In this document: positions 22,257-31,957 of the stretch, piece by piece
How the letters are laid out: each line of letters opens with the position of its first letter
Position numbering within the stretch: position 1 is the first letter of the stretch
NCBI RefSeq assembly: GCF_016861605.1
Contig: NZ_BOLM01000020.1
Coordinates: forward strand, 1 to 44,906
Reading direction: 5' to 3'
Source: Levilactobacillus wangkuiensis
GTDB lineage: Bacteria > Bacillota > Bacilli > Lactobacillales > Lactobacillaceae
Length of the DNA: 44,906 nt
Program-made: the position numbers and the translations under genes
Notes under the pieces: generated by a model
Databases searched by the model: none
What the model was told of the DNA's origin: nothing
What the model saw: only the letters and a program-made list of their open reading frames with translations

Positions 22257-22306
22257 ATAGCGTCCCACCAACATCCAGATTGCATAGATGTTAGTGGGAC
22301 GCTTTA
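22257..22306. terminator. Bidirectional terminator between the hydrolase and gatD
   Basis: Long stem AGCGTCCCAC.../...GTGGGACGCT with AACATC/GATGTT inside. It has A-residues before and T-residues after, so it works in both directions; it ends the murT-gatD transcript on the minus strand. Confidence 0.85.
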
Positions 22307-22315
22307 TTTAGTCAG

Positions 22316-23020
22316 TTAGAAAGTTGCGGGAATTGGTAAGGCTTCCTGTTGACTGAAGTCAGCGTCCGGATATTTCCGTTGCAACGCTGCGACCAGCAGG
22401 TGCTTAGCAATGTCGCCGTTCCGGGTCAGAATCGGGCCATGGAAGTAGGAGCAATAAACGTTCTTGTAAATCGCGCCTTCCGTGCCGTCCTCACCGTTGT
22501 TTCCCTTACCGGAGACGACGTTACCCAGTGGGCGCTCGTCCTTCCCCAGATAGGTTAACCCTTGGTGGTTTTCGAAGCCGTGGTAGGTCTCGCCAGTTTC
22601 CTGGTTCTTGATGACGATGTTGCCAATGAACCGGTTGTGGTCCTGAGCCAACGTGTAGTGGTCCAGCGCCCCGATACCGGGCAGCTTTTCGCCGTCAGCG
22701 CCGATGTAGTAGTGGCCGAGCAGCTGGAACCCGCCACAGATGGCCAACAGGGGACCGTCTGATTCGATAAATTTCGTCAGCTCAGCCTTTTTCGTTTGGA
22801 TATCTTGCGAAACGATGGTCTGCTCAAAGTCTTGGCCACCGCCGAAGAAGGCGAGGTCGTAGTCGGCCGACTTGAAGTCTTCTTCCAGGCTGACGACCTT
22901 AACGTTTAAGCTAACGTCCATTTGCTTGGCATAGTAGTTCAACGCCAGAATGTTCCCGACGTCACCGTAAGTGTTCATCAGGTCGCCGTACAGGTGGGCG
23001 ACGTTTAGTTCGTAGCTCAT
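22316..23020 (-). CDS. gatD: Lipid II isoglutaminyl synthase, glutaminase subunit GatD
   Basis: Provides ammonia from glutamine for amidation of the D-Glu residue in lipid II. A CobB/CobQ-like class I amidotransferase of 234 residues: AFFGGGQDFEQ near 58-67, nucleophile C95 in LAICGGFQLLG, and H194 in SYFHGPIL. It overlaps murT by 4 nt, so the MurT-GatD complex is made from one transcript. The operon is essential for normal peptidoglycan cross-linking in related Gram-positives. The long bidirectional terminator follows the stop. Confidence 0.95.
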   Translation of the reverse strand: MSYELNVAHLYGDLMNTYGDVGNILALNYYAKQMDVSLNVKVVSLEEDFKSADYDLAFFGGGQDFEQTIVSQDIQTKKAELTKFIESDGPLLAICGGFQLLGHYYIGADGEKLPGIGALDHYTLAQDHNRFIGNIVIKNQETGETYHGFENHQGLTYLGKDERPLGNVVSGKGNNGEDGTEGAIYKNVYCSYFHGPILTRNGDIAKHLLVAALQRKYPDADFSQQEALPIPATF

Positions 23021-24366
23021 AGTCCGAGTCCCTCCTTGACGTAGCCTTTATCGGCCAAAATCTTGCGCATTTGCAGCATGGCGGTGTAGGTCGCCAACAC
23101 GTAGACACGGTCGGTCGAGACCTTCTTAATCTCATCGACCACTTTTTCCAAATTCGGTTCCACAATGTGCCGGTCGTCAGGAATACCCGCGACCTTCAGC
23201 CGGAACGTGATGTCCTTGTAGCGCTCACCACCGGTAATCACCGTCGGAATGTCGCGGTCGGCCAGCTGTTCAAAGTCGCCGTCCCAGATCCAACTGGTGT
23301 CGATGCCATCGGCGTAGTTGGCATTTAACAAGCCAACTAGGGAAAACGGATGCGTGTCGGTGCCAATCATGTGGAGCACTTGGTCCAGCCCCACGGGGTT
23401 TTTAACCAGGATAATCGTGACCCGCTTGCCATCGACGTCGATGACCTCTTGGCGGCCGAAGACCTGTTGGTTGGCGTTGAACGCATTGCTGATTTGAATG
23501 GGGGTGACGCCCATGAAGCGGCCCACAGCGTAGGCGGCCAGCGCGTTGTAGATGTTATAGGTCCCACCGACTTGAATCTTGAAGGGGTGACCGTCGATTT
23601 CAAATTTAGAAGAGGTCGGCGTTTGTTCCCCCAACTTGGTCAGGCGGTAGGTCAGCTCTGGCCGGGAGAATCCACAGTTCGGGCAGAAATACTTGCCTTG
23701 GTTACTGTAGGTCAGGGAGTGGTAGTGCAAGATGTGCTCACAATTGGGGCACAGCACGCCATCCGTGTTGGGCTTGGCCTTCATGTCGGTGTCGGGCTGG
23801 TCATCGAAACCGTAATATTCAATCGGGTTCGGTAACTCCTTGGAATGAAAAATGGGAGAATCGCCGTTGGCAATAATGGTTGCGTTCGGTGCCAGCGCCA
23901 CGCCATCCAAAATCTTTTGGTAGGTGGTGTAAATTTCACCGTAGCGGTCCATTTGGTCCCGGAAAATATTGGTGAAGACAAAGGCTTTAGGCTCAATATA
24001 TTGCGTGACCTTGATGACGTTCGCCTCGTCGACTTCCAGCACGGCTAAAGGCCGGCCAGTCTTGGGGTTCTTGGCGTTTAAGAAGGTCGTGACGATTCCT
24101 TGTTCCATGTTGGACCCGGTGGGGTTCGTCAGAATAGACGGATACTTTTCGTGCAAAACGGAGACGGTCAACGCCGTCGTTAACGTCTTCCCGTTAGTTC
24201 CCGTGATGACAATAACGTCATACTTGGCGCCTAACGTGCGTAAAATGTTGGGGTCGAGCTTTAACGTAATTTTTCCGGGGAGGGAACTTCCCCCGTGTAG
24301 AAACGTGTGGAGAAACCAGTAAGAGGATTTCCCCGCGAAGGTGGCAACGCCGCTTCTGAATGACAT
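23017..24366 (-). CDS. murT: Lipid II isoglutaminyl synthase, Mur ligase-like subunit MurT
   Basis: ATP-dependent ligase of the MurT-GatD complex, which turns the lipid II D-glutamate into D-isoglutamine. 449 residues. The P-loop VIVITGTNGKT is at 51-61; a Mur ligase central domain follows, with an inserted four-cysteine zinc ribbon (CPNC...CPNCGF, about 205-235), the mark of MurT; the C-terminal DUF1727 domain holds the catalytic Asp region and interacts with GatD. AAGGAGCG precedes the ATG. It is transcribed away from tdk; the intervening kilobase is filled by three repeat copies. Confidence 0.95.
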   Translation of the reverse strand: MSFRSGVATFAGKSSYWFLHTFLHGGSSLPGKITLKLDPNILRTLGAKYDVIVITGTNGKTLTTALTVSVLHEKYPSILTNPTGSNMEQGIVTTFLNAKNPKTGRPLAVLEVDEANVIKVTQYIEPKAFVFTNIFRDQMDRYGEIYTTYQKILDGVALAPNATIIANGDSPIFHSKELPNPIEYYGFDDQPDTDMKAKPNTDGVLCPNCEHILHYHSLTYSNQGKYFCPNCGFSRPELTYRLTKLGEQTPTSSKFEIDGHPFKIQVGGTYNIYNALAAYAVGRFMGVTPIQISNAFNANQQVFGRQEVIDVDGKRVTIILVKNPVGLDQVLHMIGTDTHPFSLVGLLNANYADGIDTSWIWDGDFEQLADRDIPTVITGGERYKDITFRLKVAGIPDDRHIVEPNLEKVVDEIKKVSTDRVYVLATYTAMLQMRKILADKGYVKEGLGL

Positions 24367-24551
24367 GCAATTCGCTCCTTAATCGCGACAAGATTTTTTT
24401 AATGTCGGTTTCCTGAATATTCAAGCCTTAATTTTAGCATTTTTTAGGCGTTTAGGGGAGTCCAACGCCCCATCTTTCCCAAAACGCAAGGAACACTTGA
24501 GGTTAGCCGCTCAGTTTTTGTTGGTTTAGTGATTGGGGTTGCTGGTGATTT

Positions 24552-24740
24552 GCCGCCTGCGGCTTCCAGGGCTGCGCCTGCTGTGGGGCACGGTTCCGGC
24601 CTGAGGAGCGGTCCTCCACCTCGCTTTGAAACCTCGCTGAGGGTCGCGAGGTTTCAAAGTCGACCCGTGGTGTAAGGCCGAGAAAGCCCACTCGGTCTAA
24701 CGCCACCGACACAGCCGTCTCCGCCCTGGCTTCCTCCGGC
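24552..24740 (+). repeat. Cloverleaf repeat, copy A3
   Basis: Long outer arms GCCGCCTGCGGCTTCCAGGG and CCCTGGCTTCCTCCGGC pair, with internal CTGTG/CACAG. Hairpins: 24592-24620 with loop CCTGAGGAGCGGT (inner pair GG/CC replaces AG/CT of A2), and a perfect 14-bp stem CTTTGAAACCTCGC/GCGAGGTTTCAAAG (24624-24659), then GTGGT...ACGCCAC. It lies upstream of murT. Confidence 0.85.
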
Positions 24741-24929
24741 TCTAGGTTGTGGGTCGACACTAAGTTAGTTGAGAGCGGTCAACTCGAGTGCTGGGTGTGC
24801 TGGTCACATTCTGGTAGGACTTGTTACTTGCGTGTGACACTAGAATGTGAGGGAGTAACCTTACGTAAATTTAAACAGCGTGTCGCCCCGAGTGGATGGT
24901 TTAATTCGTGGTCAGTCTTAGTGACCAGA

Positions 24930-25092
24930 GGCGGATCAAAGCGGACAGCTGTGTCGGTGGTCTTGGTTGGGGGGGCTTTCCCAACCTAGAGCACGGGACG
25001 ACCTTTGAGACCGGTCTGGGGGCTCAAAGTCGAGCTGGAAGACCGCTTCACAGGCTGGAACCGGCTTCACAGCAGGGTGCTTTGAATCCGCC
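24930..25092 (-). repeat. Cloverleaf repeat, copy A4 (minus orientation)
   Basis: Outer arms GGCGGATCAAAGC and GCTTTGAATCCGCC; inner GCTGTG/CACAGC. Hairpins: CTTTGAG/CTCAAAG (25003-25029) and, read on the minus strand, 25034-25062 with loop CCTGTGAAGCGGT. It faces A3, so the two form a very large imperfect inverted pair. The sequence between them (24,745-24,925) holds no gene but has CACATTCT/AGAATGTG. Confidence 0.8.
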
Positions 25093-25150
25093 GTCGGGAA
25101 CGGTGAATGACAAAGGGTGGGACGTCCCCTAGAAAATAAACTAACGTTAG

Positions 25151-25327
25151 CCGGAGGGATGAGGAAAATGGGCCCAGCCGTGGGAATCCCCTTAGCGGTG
25201 GGCTTTACCGGTTAGGGGATTGGTGTCTTTGAGACGTGGGCTCCGGCTCAAAGCATCCCAGAGACCGTTCTTTGGCTCTGGGTGTCCGCCCACCGCGTTC
25301 CGGTCCCATTTTCATCATCCCGGAGGC
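25151..25327 (-). repeat. Cloverleaf repeat, copy B3 (minus orientation)
   Basis: Outer arms CCGGAGGGATGAGGAAAATGGG and its partner (25304-25326). These have changed from GCTGGTG to GATGAGG on both sides, so pairing is kept. Hairpins: CTTTGAG/CTCAAAG region (25228-25253) and CCCAGAG/CTCTGGG (25257-25282) with minus-strand loop CCAAAGAACGGT. The element ends directly next to the tdk promoter region. Confidence 0.85.
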
Positions 25328-25341
25328 GTTGACAACGACTG

Positions 25342-25370
25342 TTTAATTTTCTAGAGGAATCGGCTATAAT
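25342..25370 (+). promoter_or_regulatory. Probable tdk promoter
   Basis: TATAAT at 25365-25370, with a weak -35 (TTTAAT, 25342-25347, 17-bp spacer). The start is 32 nt downstream. A consensus-like TTGACA at 25329 is too far away. Confidence 0.5.
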
Positions 25371-25401
25371 AGATAGAAACTGTCAAAAAGGTGGGAGTAA
25401 C

Positions 25402-25998
25402 GTGGCGCAGCTATTTTTTCGGTACGGCGCAATGAATAGCGGGAAGACCATTGAAATCTTGAAGGTCGCCCATAACTATGAGGAACAAGGCAAGCGGGTC
25501 ATCATTATGACCAGCGGTTTGGACACGCGTGACGGGGTGGGCCAAGTTGCTAGCCGCATTGGGTTAAAGCGCACGGCGCACCCAATTTATAAAGACATGA
25601 ACCTGTACGATGAAATCCAACGCTTGGATGCTCAGGCGGACTGCGTGCTGATCGACGAGGCTCAGTTCATGACCAAGGACCACGTGTTCCAATTGGCCAA
25701 GGTCGTGGATGAGCTGCACATTCCCGTGATGACGTTTGGACTGAAAAATGATTTCCGCAACGAACTGTTTGAGGGCTCTAAGTACCTCTTGCTGTACGCG
25801 GACAAGATTGAGGAAATGAAGACCATCTGCTGGTTCTGTACCAAGAAGGCCATCATGAACTTGCGATTCCACGACAACAAGCCGGTCTACGAGGGCGAAC
25901 AGGTCCAAATCGGTGGCAACGAGGCCTATTACCCCGTTTGCCGGCGCCACTACTTTAATCCGCCATTGGATCAGATTGGGAAGTCTCGGCCAAAGTAG
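25402..25998 (+). CDS. tdk: Thymidine kinase
   Basis: Phosphorylates thymidine to dTMP in the pyrimidine salvage pathway. 198 residues, type II family: P-loop YGAMNSGKT (near 8-16), the DEAQF motif in VLIDEAQFM near 75-83, and the zinc-binding cysteines CWFC and, near the C-terminus, CRRHYF (VCRRHY). The start is GTG with GTGGGAG upstream. It often precedes prfA in lactobacilli, as here. No operon overlap with prfA: a 216-bp gap with its own promoter and hairpins follows. Confidence 0.95.
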   Translation: MAQLFFRYGAMNSGKTIEILKVAHNYEEQGKRVIIMTSGLDTRDGVGQVASRIGLKRTAHPIYKDMNLYDEIQRLDAQADCVLIDEAQFMTKDHVFQLAKVVDELHIPVMTFGLKNDFRNELFEGSKYLLLYADKIEEMKTICWFCTKKAIMNLRFHDNKPVYEGEQVQIGGNEAYYPVCRRHYFNPPLDQIGKSRPK

Positions 25999-26020
25999 CG
26001 GCCTGGTCGGCACTAACCCG

Positions 26021-26048
26021 TTACAGTGACCGCTAGCTATGGTACACT
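26021..26048 (+). promoter_or_regulatory. Promoter of the prfA operon
   Basis: TTACAG (26021-26026), 16-bp spacer, TACACT (26043-26048). The leader of about 160 nt contains ATGTGAG-TTT-CTCACAT (26107-26123) and AAGGC/GCCTT followed by T-residues (26130-26150), which may attenuate prfA. Confidence 0.55.
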
Positions 26049-26214
26049 GTAAGTTCTGGTCGAGAAGTGACCGGTAAATTAATTTAAAATGAAATGGTGT
26101 TGGTCGATGTGAGTTTCTCACATGACATTGGTAAGGCAACAATAGCCTTTTAAAACAACCTGTCAACAGCACCAATTAAACGCGCACGCTAATTTGAAAC
26201 GAGGTTAATATCGA

Positions 26215-27300
26215 ATGGATGAAATGTTTGACAAGCTCCAAGCCGTGGCCGACCGCTACGACGAGCTGAACGAATTGATCAGTGACCCTGAAGTCATTGC
26301 CGATACGCAAAAATTTATGAAGCTTTCCAAAGAAGAAGGGGAACTGCGGGAAACGGTGGACAAGTACCACCAATACCAAGACGTGACCCAACAAATCGCC
26401 GATGACGATGAAATGTTACGCGAAAAGCTCGACGATGACATGGATGCCATGGTCAAGGAAGAATTGAAGGACCTGACCACGCAAAAGGAACAACTGGAAG
26501 ACGACATCAAAGTCTTACTGTTGCCTAAGGACCCTAACGATGACAAGAACATCATCATGGAAATCCACGGGGCCGCTGGTGGGGACGAAGCCAGTTTATT
26601 TGCGGCCGACCTTTTCAGCATGTACTCCAAGTACGCCGAACGCCAGGGCTGGAAGATTGAAATCGTTGACGAGAACGCCACTGAAGTTGGTGGGTTCAAG
26701 GAAATCGTTTTGATGATCACCGGTGACAAGGTTTATTCCAAGCTGAAGTATGAAAACGGTGCGCACCGAGTTCAACGGGTACCCGCCACGGAATCTGCTG
26801 GTCGGGTCCACACCAGTACCGCCACGGTCGGGGTCATGCCTGAAGAAGAAGACGTGGACATCGATATCGACCCGAAGGATATTCGGACCGACGTGTACCG
26901 GTCATCTGGTGCCGGTGGCCAACACATTAACAAGACCTCTTCCGCCGTGCGGATGACCCACTTGCCAACTGGTATCGTGGTTGCCATGCAAGACGAACGG
27001 TCACAACAACAAAACCGAGCCAAGGCCATGACCATCTTACGGGCTCGGGTCTACGATTACTACAAGACCCAAGAAGAAGACGCCTACAACGCCGAACGGA
27101 AGTCAGCCGTGGGGACCGGGGATCGTTCCGAACGGATCCGGACCTACAATTACCCCCAAAACCGGGTAACTGATCACCGGATTGGCTTGACGTTAAACAA
27201 GTTAGACCGCGTGATGAACGGGGAATTGGATGACATCATTGATGCCCTGATTCTGTCCGATCAGGCTGCCAAGCTTGAAAATTTAAAGAATAATGGCTAA
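26215..27300 (+). CDS. prfA: Peptide chain release factor 1
   Basis: Reads UAA and UAG stop codons and triggers peptide release. 361 residues. The stop-codon recognition motif is P-A-T in [12 protein letters not shown], and the catalytic GGQ is in [17 protein letters not shown] (near 228-242), the glutamine being the target of the PrmC methylase encoded next. GAGGTT precedes the ATG. It overlaps prmC by 8 nt, so factor and modifying enzyme are made together. Confidence 0.98.
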   Translation: MDEMFDKLQAVADRYDELNELISDPEVIADTQKFMKLSKEEGELRETVDKYHQYQDVTQQIADDDEMLREKLDDDMDAMVKEELKDLTTQKEQLEDDIKVLLLPKDPNDDKNIIMEIHGAAGGDEASLFAADLFSMYSKYAERQGWKIEIVDENATEVGGFKEIVLMITGDKVYSKLKYENGAHRVQRVPATESAGRVHTSTATVGVMPEEEDVDIDIDPKDIRTDVYRSSGAGGQHINKTSSAVRMTHLPTGIVVAMQDERSQQQNRAKAMTILRARVYDYYKTQEEDAYNAERKSAVGTGDRSERIRTYNYPQNRVTDHRIGLTLNKLDRVMNGELDDIIDALILSDQAAKLENLKNNG

Positions 27301-28132
27301 AACGACCACCATTTTGATGGCGTTACGGGCTGCCGAGCAACAGTTAGCGGCGGCCGGCCAAGCGACCAGCGTTGCCCAGTATTTACTACAAGAGGGGCAA
27401 GGCTGGTCCTTTACCGAACTGGTCCAACACTATCGTGAATCGGCCACTCCAGCGTTCCTAGCGATGTATCAGGCGCAGGTGGACCGCGTGTGTGCGGGTG
27501 AACCAGCCCAGTACGTGTTAGGCCACGCACCGTTCTTTGGCCGGGAGTTTCAGGTGACTGCGGCCACACTGATTCCCCGCCAGGAGACGGAGGAGCTGGT
27601 CGAATGGATTTTAGCATCCGTGACGACACCCATTAGTCTGTTAGATGTGGGCACCGGCAGCGGCGCCATTGCAGTGTCACTAAAGGCCGAGCAGCCCGAC
27701 TGGACCGTGACGGCGACGGACATTTCCGCCGCGGCGGTCGAAGTTGCCCGGGCCAATGCGCAGGCGCTGGCCACCCCCGTAACGTTTGCGGTGGGCGACC
27801 TGTTAGCGCCGGTCAGTGGGCAACGGTTTGACGTCATCGTGTCAAACCCGCCCTACATCGACCACACGGAATTACCAGAAATGGATGAGTCCGTGAAACG
27901 CTTTGAACCCCAAGGGGCGTTATTTGCGGCGGACCACGGCTTGGCCTTTTACCGGCGATTTGCGGCTAGTATCGGGGACTTTTTGGTGCCTCACGGCCAG
28001 TTGTTCGCAGAGATTGGCTATCAACAGGGACCGGCCGTCAAGGCAATCTTCACGGCGGCCTACCCGCAAGCCACGGTAACCATTAAGGCGGATATCAACG
28101 GTCATGACCGGATGGTGCGCGTGCAATTGTGA
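27293..28132 (+). CDS. prmC: Release factor glutamine methyltransferase PrmC (HemK)
   Basis: N5-methylates the GGQ glutamine of release factors 1 and 2 using S-adenosylmethionine. 279 residues: an N-terminal helical domain that recognises the factor, then a Rossmann methylase domain with [15 protein letters not shown] (motif I, near 116-130) and the hallmark NPPY in [16 protein letters not shown] (near 184-199). Codon use matches prfA. The next gene starts 28 nt later with its own weak ribosome site, likely in the same transcript. Confidence 0.97.
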   Translation: MAKTTTILMALRAAEQQLAAAGQATSVAQYLLQEGQGWSFTELVQHYRESATPAFLAMYQAQVDRVCAGEPAQYVLGHAPFFGREFQVTAATLIPRQETEELVEWILASVTTPISLLDVGTGSGAIAVSLKAEQPDWTVTATDISAAAVEVARANAQALATPVTFAVGDLLAPVSGQRFDVIVSNPPYIDHTELPEMDESVKRFEPQGALFAADHGLAFYRRFAASIGDFLVPHGQLFAEIGYQQGPAVKAIFTAAYPQATVTIKADINGHDRMVRVQL

Positions 28133-28159
28133 ATTTAGGATGGGAGCGTAGAAATCAGT

Positions 28160-29176
28160 ATGGAAACAAAGATTTTTCAACCAAACGAAATTGATGAGGC
28201 CGCGGCCGCAATTCGGGCAGGACAACTAGTGGCCTTCCCCACGGAAACCGTCTATGGTCTAGGAGCCGATGCCACCAATGAGGCAGCGGTTAAGCAGGTT
28301 TACATCGCCAAGGGACGTCCGAGTGACAACCCCCTGATCGTGCACGTGACCGGTGAAGACACGGTCAAAAAATACGCCGAACCACTGTCAGATAAGGCTG
28401 AGGCCTTGATCAAAGCCTTTTGGCCCGGTCCACTGACGTTGATCTTTAAGCTCCAACCCGGGGCCTTGTCCAAGGCCGTTACGGGTGGCTTGAATACGGC
28501 CGCCTTTCGGAATCCTGCGAACCAGGTCACGCTAGACCTGATCAAGTCCGCCGGCGTGCCGTTGGTGGGACCCTCTGCCAACACGTCAGGCAAGCCCAGT
28601 CCAACCTTAGCCAAGCACGTCTACCACGACTTGAATGGTAAGATTGCCGGCATCCTCGACGACGGCCCAACCAAGGTCGGGGTTGAATCGACCGTGCTGG
28701 ACATGTCTACGGACATTCCAACCATTTTGCGGCCGGGTGGTGTGACCGAGGAACAGTTGGAAGCCGTCATCGGGACGGTGCAATCCAACCATCACAAGGT
28801 CGGCAAGGGTGAGATTCCCAAGGCCCCAGGGATGAAGTACAAGCATTACGCGCCAAACGCACAGGTCACCATCGTGGATGACGAAGCCGATTGGCCAGCT
28901 GCTTTGGCCTGGGCCGCACAACAGACAGGGACGATTGGCGTTATGGCCCTTGACCACACGTTGGCCAACGAAACGTTACCAGCCAACACCGAGGCCTTTT
29001 CGTTGGGCGCCGACATGGCCAGTGCCAGCCACCGCTTGTTTGCGGGACTGCGGCACTACGATTTGGAATCACCCGTGACCGGCATCTTGGCCCAAGGCTT
29101 CGCGGCCGAAGGATTGGGTGCGGCCTACATGAACCGGTTGAACAAGTCGGCCGGGCAACAACACTTTGAAAAATAA
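28160..29176 (+). CDS. tsaC: Threonylcarbamoyl-AMP synthase (Sua5/YwlC type)
   Basis: Makes threonylcarbamoyl-adenylate from threonine, bicarbonate and ATP, the first step of the universal t6A modification in ANN-decoding tRNAs. 338 residues: a YrdC domain (AFPTETVYGLGADA near 28-41, IYIAKGRPSDNPLIVH-like block, SANTSGKPSPT) plus the C-terminal Sua5 domain (APGMKYKHYAPNAQV onward). This long two-domain form is usual in Gram-positives. It follows prmC as in many Firmicutes. A strong terminator follows, so it ends the prfA operon. Confidence 0.95.
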   Translation: METKIFQPNEIDEAAAAIRAGQLVAFPTETVYGLGADATNEAAVKQVYIAKGRPSDNPLIVHVTGEDTVKKYAEPLSDKAEALIKAFWPGPLTLIFKLQPGALSKAVTGGLNTAAFRNPANQVTLDLIKSAGVPLVGPSANTSGKPSPTLAKHVYHDLNGKIAGILDDGPTKVGVESTVLDMSTDIPTILRPGGVTEEQLEAVIGTVQSNHHKVGKGEIPKAPGMKYKHYAPNAQVTIVDDEADWPAALAWAAQQTGTIGVMALDHTLANETLPANTEAFSLGADMASASHRLFAGLRHYDLESPVTGILAQGFAAEGLGAAYMNRLNKSAGQQHFEK

Positions 29177-29190
29177 ATTTTGATTAATAG

Positions 29191-29229
29191 CTTGGCTCGA
29201 GACGCGGTAAACGTTTCGAGCCTTTTTTG
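29191..29229 (+). terminator. Terminator of the prfA-prmC-tsaC operon
   Basis: 11-bp stem GGCTCGAGACG/CGTTTCGAGCC with one G-T pair and a 7-nt loop, followed by TTTTTT. Confidence 0.9.
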
Positions 29230-29425
29230 TGCACTTTTCTAAGTTAGTTGGGCGGCTATCAAAACCAGGAGCGCGTAGTTGTTTCCTGAGCGGGGAGAGC
29301 TTACGCTGATGAGTGGGGCGTTGCGGGCAAATGAGGTCGTTAGTCAGGTCACGCTTGCCAGTGGGCAGAACGACGCGTTATAAAATAATAAATAGTGCGA
29401 AGTAGTCCCGCTGGCGGTCAAAGTT

Positions 29426-29434
29426 TGGTAGAAT
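29426..29434 (+). promoter_or_regulatory. Probable glyA promoter (extended -10)
   Basis: TGG-TAGAAT at 29426-29434, about 32 nt before the start, without a clear -35. The 29,230-29,425 stretch shows no gene. No purine riboswitch or PurR box is evident. Confidence 0.45.
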
Positions 29435-29465
29435 AAAAATAATCACAGTTCAGGAGGGAACGCCA

Positions 29466-30707
29466 TTGAATTTTAAAGAAAAAGATCCAGAATTATGGGG
29501 CGCCATTGCGAAGGAAGAAGAACGTCAAGAAGATACCATTGAGTTGATTGCTTCCGAAAACATCGTGAGTGAGGCCGTCCGGACGGCGCAAGGTTCCGTG
29601 TTGACCAACAAGTACGCCGAAGGTTATCCGGGCAAGCGTTACTACGGTGGCACGCAGTACATCGATGTTGTCGAACAATTAGCCATTGACCGTGCGAAGA
29701 AGTTGTTTAATGCCGAATACGCTAACGTGCAGCCACATTCTGGTTCCCAGGCCAACCAAGCCGTCTATGCGGCCTTCCTAAAGCCTGGCGACACCATTCT
29801 GGGGATGGGCCTGGATGCCGGGGGCCACTTGACGCACGGCGCCAAGGTCAACTTCTCTGGAAAGATTTACAACGCCTATAGTTATGCCCTCAATCCAGAG
29901 ACCGAACTCCTGGACTACGATATGATTCGTGACCTAGCCAAGGAGGTCAAGCCACAGATGATTGTGGCCGGGGCCTCAGCTTATTCCCGCATCATTGACT
30001 GGAACGCCTTCCGTGAAATTGCGGATGAAGTCGGCGCTTACCTGATAGTTGATATGGCCCACATTGCCGGGTTAGTCGCCGCTGGCCTGCACCCAAGTCC
30101 CGTGGGGATTGCCGATGTGGTGACGACCACGACGCACAAGACCTTACGTGGCCCTCGTGGGGGACTGATCTTGTCTCAAGCCGAAAATGCCAAGCGCATC
30201 AATTCCGCCGTTTTCCCTGGAACTCAGGGTGGTCCACTGGAACACGTGATTGCCGGGAAGGCCGCGGCGTTCTTTGAAGACCTCCAACCAGACTTTACCG
30301 ATTACGGCAAGCAAATCATCGAAAATGCCCATGCCATGGCCGATGAGTTCAGCAAGGCTCCAACCGTGCGCGTTGTTTCTGGGGGGACGGACAACCATTT
30401 GATGACCCTGGACCTCTCAGCAACCACGCTGAATGGGAAGCAGGCCCAAGAATTGTTGGATAGTGTCATGATCACCACCAACAAGGAAGCCATTCCTAAC
30501 GAAAAACTCAGTCCGTTCAAGACTTCTGGCATTCGGTTAGGGACGCCAGCCGTGACGACCCGTGGGTTTAACGCCGACGAATGCCGCGAGGTGGCCCGTT
30601 TGATTGTCCAGACGGTTTTACATCCAGACGATGAAGCCAGCCTGCAGGATGTGCGCGAAAAAGTTCACGCATTGACCAGTGCCCACCCGTTATCAGTTTT
30701 AGACTAA
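29466..30707 (+). CDS. glyA: Serine hydroxymethyltransferase
   Basis: Converts serine and tetrahydrofolate to glycine and 5,10-methylene-tetrahydrofolate, feeding purine and thymidylate synthesis. 413 residues, full length. The pyridoxal phosphate lysine is K225 in [14 protein letters not shown]; the N-terminal block [14 protein letters not shown] and the [10 protein letters not shown] motif are also clear. The start is TTG with AGGAGGG 7 nt upstream. A single-gene unit. It lies directly before upp, another nucleotide gene, with a promoter between. Confidence 0.97.
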   Translation: MNFKEKDPELWGAIAKEEERQEDTIELIASENIVSEAVRTAQGSVLTNKYAEGYPGKRYYGGTQYIDVVEQLAIDRAKKLFNAEYANVQPHSGSQANQAVYAAFLKPGDTILGMGLDAGGHLTHGAKVNFSGKIYNAYSYALNPETELLDYDMIRDLAKEVKPQMIVAGASAYSRIIDWNAFREIADEVGAYLIVDMAHIAGLVAAGLHPSPVGIADVVTTTTHKTLRGPRGGLILSQAENAKRINSAVFPGTQGGPLEHVIAGKAAAFFEDLQPDFTDYGKQIIENAHAMADEFSKAPTVRVVSGGTDNHLMTLDLSATTLNGKQAQELLDSVMITTNKEAIPNEKLSPFKTSGIRLGTPAVTTRGFNADECREVARLIVQTVLHPDDEASLQDVREKVHALTSAHPLSVLD

Positions 30708-30765
30708 AAAAATTGCAATAAAAACGTTTTCATTACAAATTAGGCGTTTTGGTAGCGGAAATCCA

Positions 30766-30774
30766 TGGTACAAT
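30766..30774 (+). promoter_or_regulatory. upp promoter (extended -10)
   Basis: TGG-TACAAT at 30766-30774, about 30 nt before the start; the -35 region (GTTTTG) is weak. AAAACGTTTT palindrome at 30721-30730 lies just upstream. Confidence 0.55.
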
Positions 30775-30803
30775 TGTAAGAAATCATAAAGGAGCGCTCA
30801 TTC

Positions 30804-31439
30804 ATGGGAAAGTTTCAAGTACTTGACCACCCGTTGATTCAACACAAACTGACAATTATCCGGAACAAGGACTGCGGTACCCGCAGCTTTCGGGAGGTTG
30901 TCAACGAGATCTCGACCTTAATGGCGTACGAAGTGTCACGCGACATGCCATTGAAGGATAAAGAAATCGAGACACCAATGGGCAAGATGACTGCCAAGGA
31001 ACTTTCAGGAAAGAAAGTTGCCATTGTTCCAATCTTACGTGCCGGTATCGGTATGGTTGATGGAATTTTGGAATTGATTCCAGCTGCTAAGGTTGGTCAC
31101 ATCGGGATGTACCGTGACGAAGACACCCTGCAGCCTCATGAATACTTCTTCAAGATGCCTTCTGACATCAATCAACGGCAAATCTTCATCGTTGATCCGA
31201 TGTTAGCAACTGGTGGCTCAGCCATGATGGCAATTGAAGCATTGGAAAAGCGTGGCGCCGATCCTAAGAACATGAAGTTCGTGTGCTTAGTTTCCGCACC
31301 AGAAGGGGTCAAAGCCTTACGTGAAGCTCACCCAGACGTTGATATCTATGCTGCAGCGTTGGATGATCACCTGAACGAAGATGGCTATATTGTCCCAGGT
31401 CTCGGCGATGCCGGTGACCGCCTGTTTGGAACGAAGTAA
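30804..31439 (+). CDS. upp: Uracil phosphoribosyltransferase
   Basis: Makes UMP from uracil and PRPP in pyrimidine salvage. 211 residues. The PRPP-binding loop is [11 protein letters not shown] (near 130-140) and the uracil-binding C-terminus has [17 protein letters not shown], both fully conserved. AAGGAG precedes the ATG. It is a single-gene unit with a good terminator, and the ATP synthase operon follows after 900 bp, an order conserved in lactobacilli and other Firmicutes. Confidence 0.98.
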   Translation: MGKFQVLDHPLIQHKLTIIRNKDCGTRSFREVVNEISTLMAYEVSRDMPLKDKEIETPMGKMTAKELSGKKVAIVPILRAGIGMVDGILELIPAAKVGHIGMYRDEDTLQPHEYFFKMPSDINQRQIFIVDPMLATGGSAMMAIEALEKRGADPKNMKFVCLVSAPEGVKALREAHPDVDIYAAALDDHLNEDGYIVPGLGDAGDRLFGTK

Positions 31440-31446
31440 ACGTCAA

Positions 31447-31480
31447 AGAGATTCGGCCTTTTGGGCTGAGTCTCTTATTT
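31447..31480 (+). terminator. upp terminator
   Basis: 12-bp stem with two G-T pairs (31447-31458 with 31464-31475), followed by a T-rich tail. Confidence 0.85.
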
Positions 31481-31498
31481 GTTTGAAAAGAGTGCGGA

Positions 31499-31595
31499 AC
31501 GAGCCGCTTAGACGCTGAGCATTAACGTAGCTAAGAGAATAACCCTGGGCTTGGGTTATTTTCTTAGCTGGGTTAAGCGCAGGCGTCTGGCTCGT
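31499..31595. repeat. Long imperfect hairpin in the upp-atpB gap
   Basis: ACGAGCC (31499-31505) pairs with GGCTCGT (31589-31595), AGACGC with GCGTCT, and the core AGCTAAGAGAATAACCC (31529-31545) with GGGTTATTTTCTTAGCT (31553-31569) with one mismatch. It could be a small structured RNA or a remnant of a short mobile element. The 31,600-31,920 stretch holds nothing else I can support. Confidence 0.7.
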
Positions 31596-31926
31596 GTAGC
31601 ACGTTTCGGAAGAGGCCAGGGTCGAGGATAGTAAGCGTGGAGAACTAGATTAACGCTCTAAAGCAGTCGTAAGTGAACTATCTTGAACTATTTTTTAGCT
31701 AGGGTAAGTCCCCAGCATGTAGGCCACGTTTCACTGGCTACAGCAAGACGGGTCCATCTCAGAAAATAAGCAGTCTAAAATAAGCGTCAACAGCCCACAC
31801 GCCAATAGCCCTTAGAACGTCACTAAGCGATTTCACCCGTAACACCTACCATTATGGAAGAAACTGGTTAAAAGCGTCAGTTAAGCCCCACAACTGCTCT
31901 GAACACGATGTCCATCAGTTTGTGAA

Positions 31927-31957
31927 GGCTCAGCGACAAGTTGAGCCTTCATATATA
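31927..31957 (+). terminator. Hairpin with terminator shape in the upp-atpB gap
   Basis: TGAAGGCTCA/TTGAGCCTTCA stem with an 8-nt loop and an AT-rich tail; T-run is poor. It may end an unannotated transcript from the upstream 31.5-31.9 kb stretch. Confidence 0.5.

Noticed and set aside
15207-25327. CRISPR array or tRNA genes in the repeat region
   Set aside because: Copies are irregularly spaced, long and in both orientations, with no spacers; the cloverleaf has no acceptor stem, anticodon arm or TPsiC sequence of a tRNA.
25329-25370. TTGACA and TATAAT as one tdk promoter
   Set aside because: The spacer is 30 bp, far too long; only the -10 is credible.
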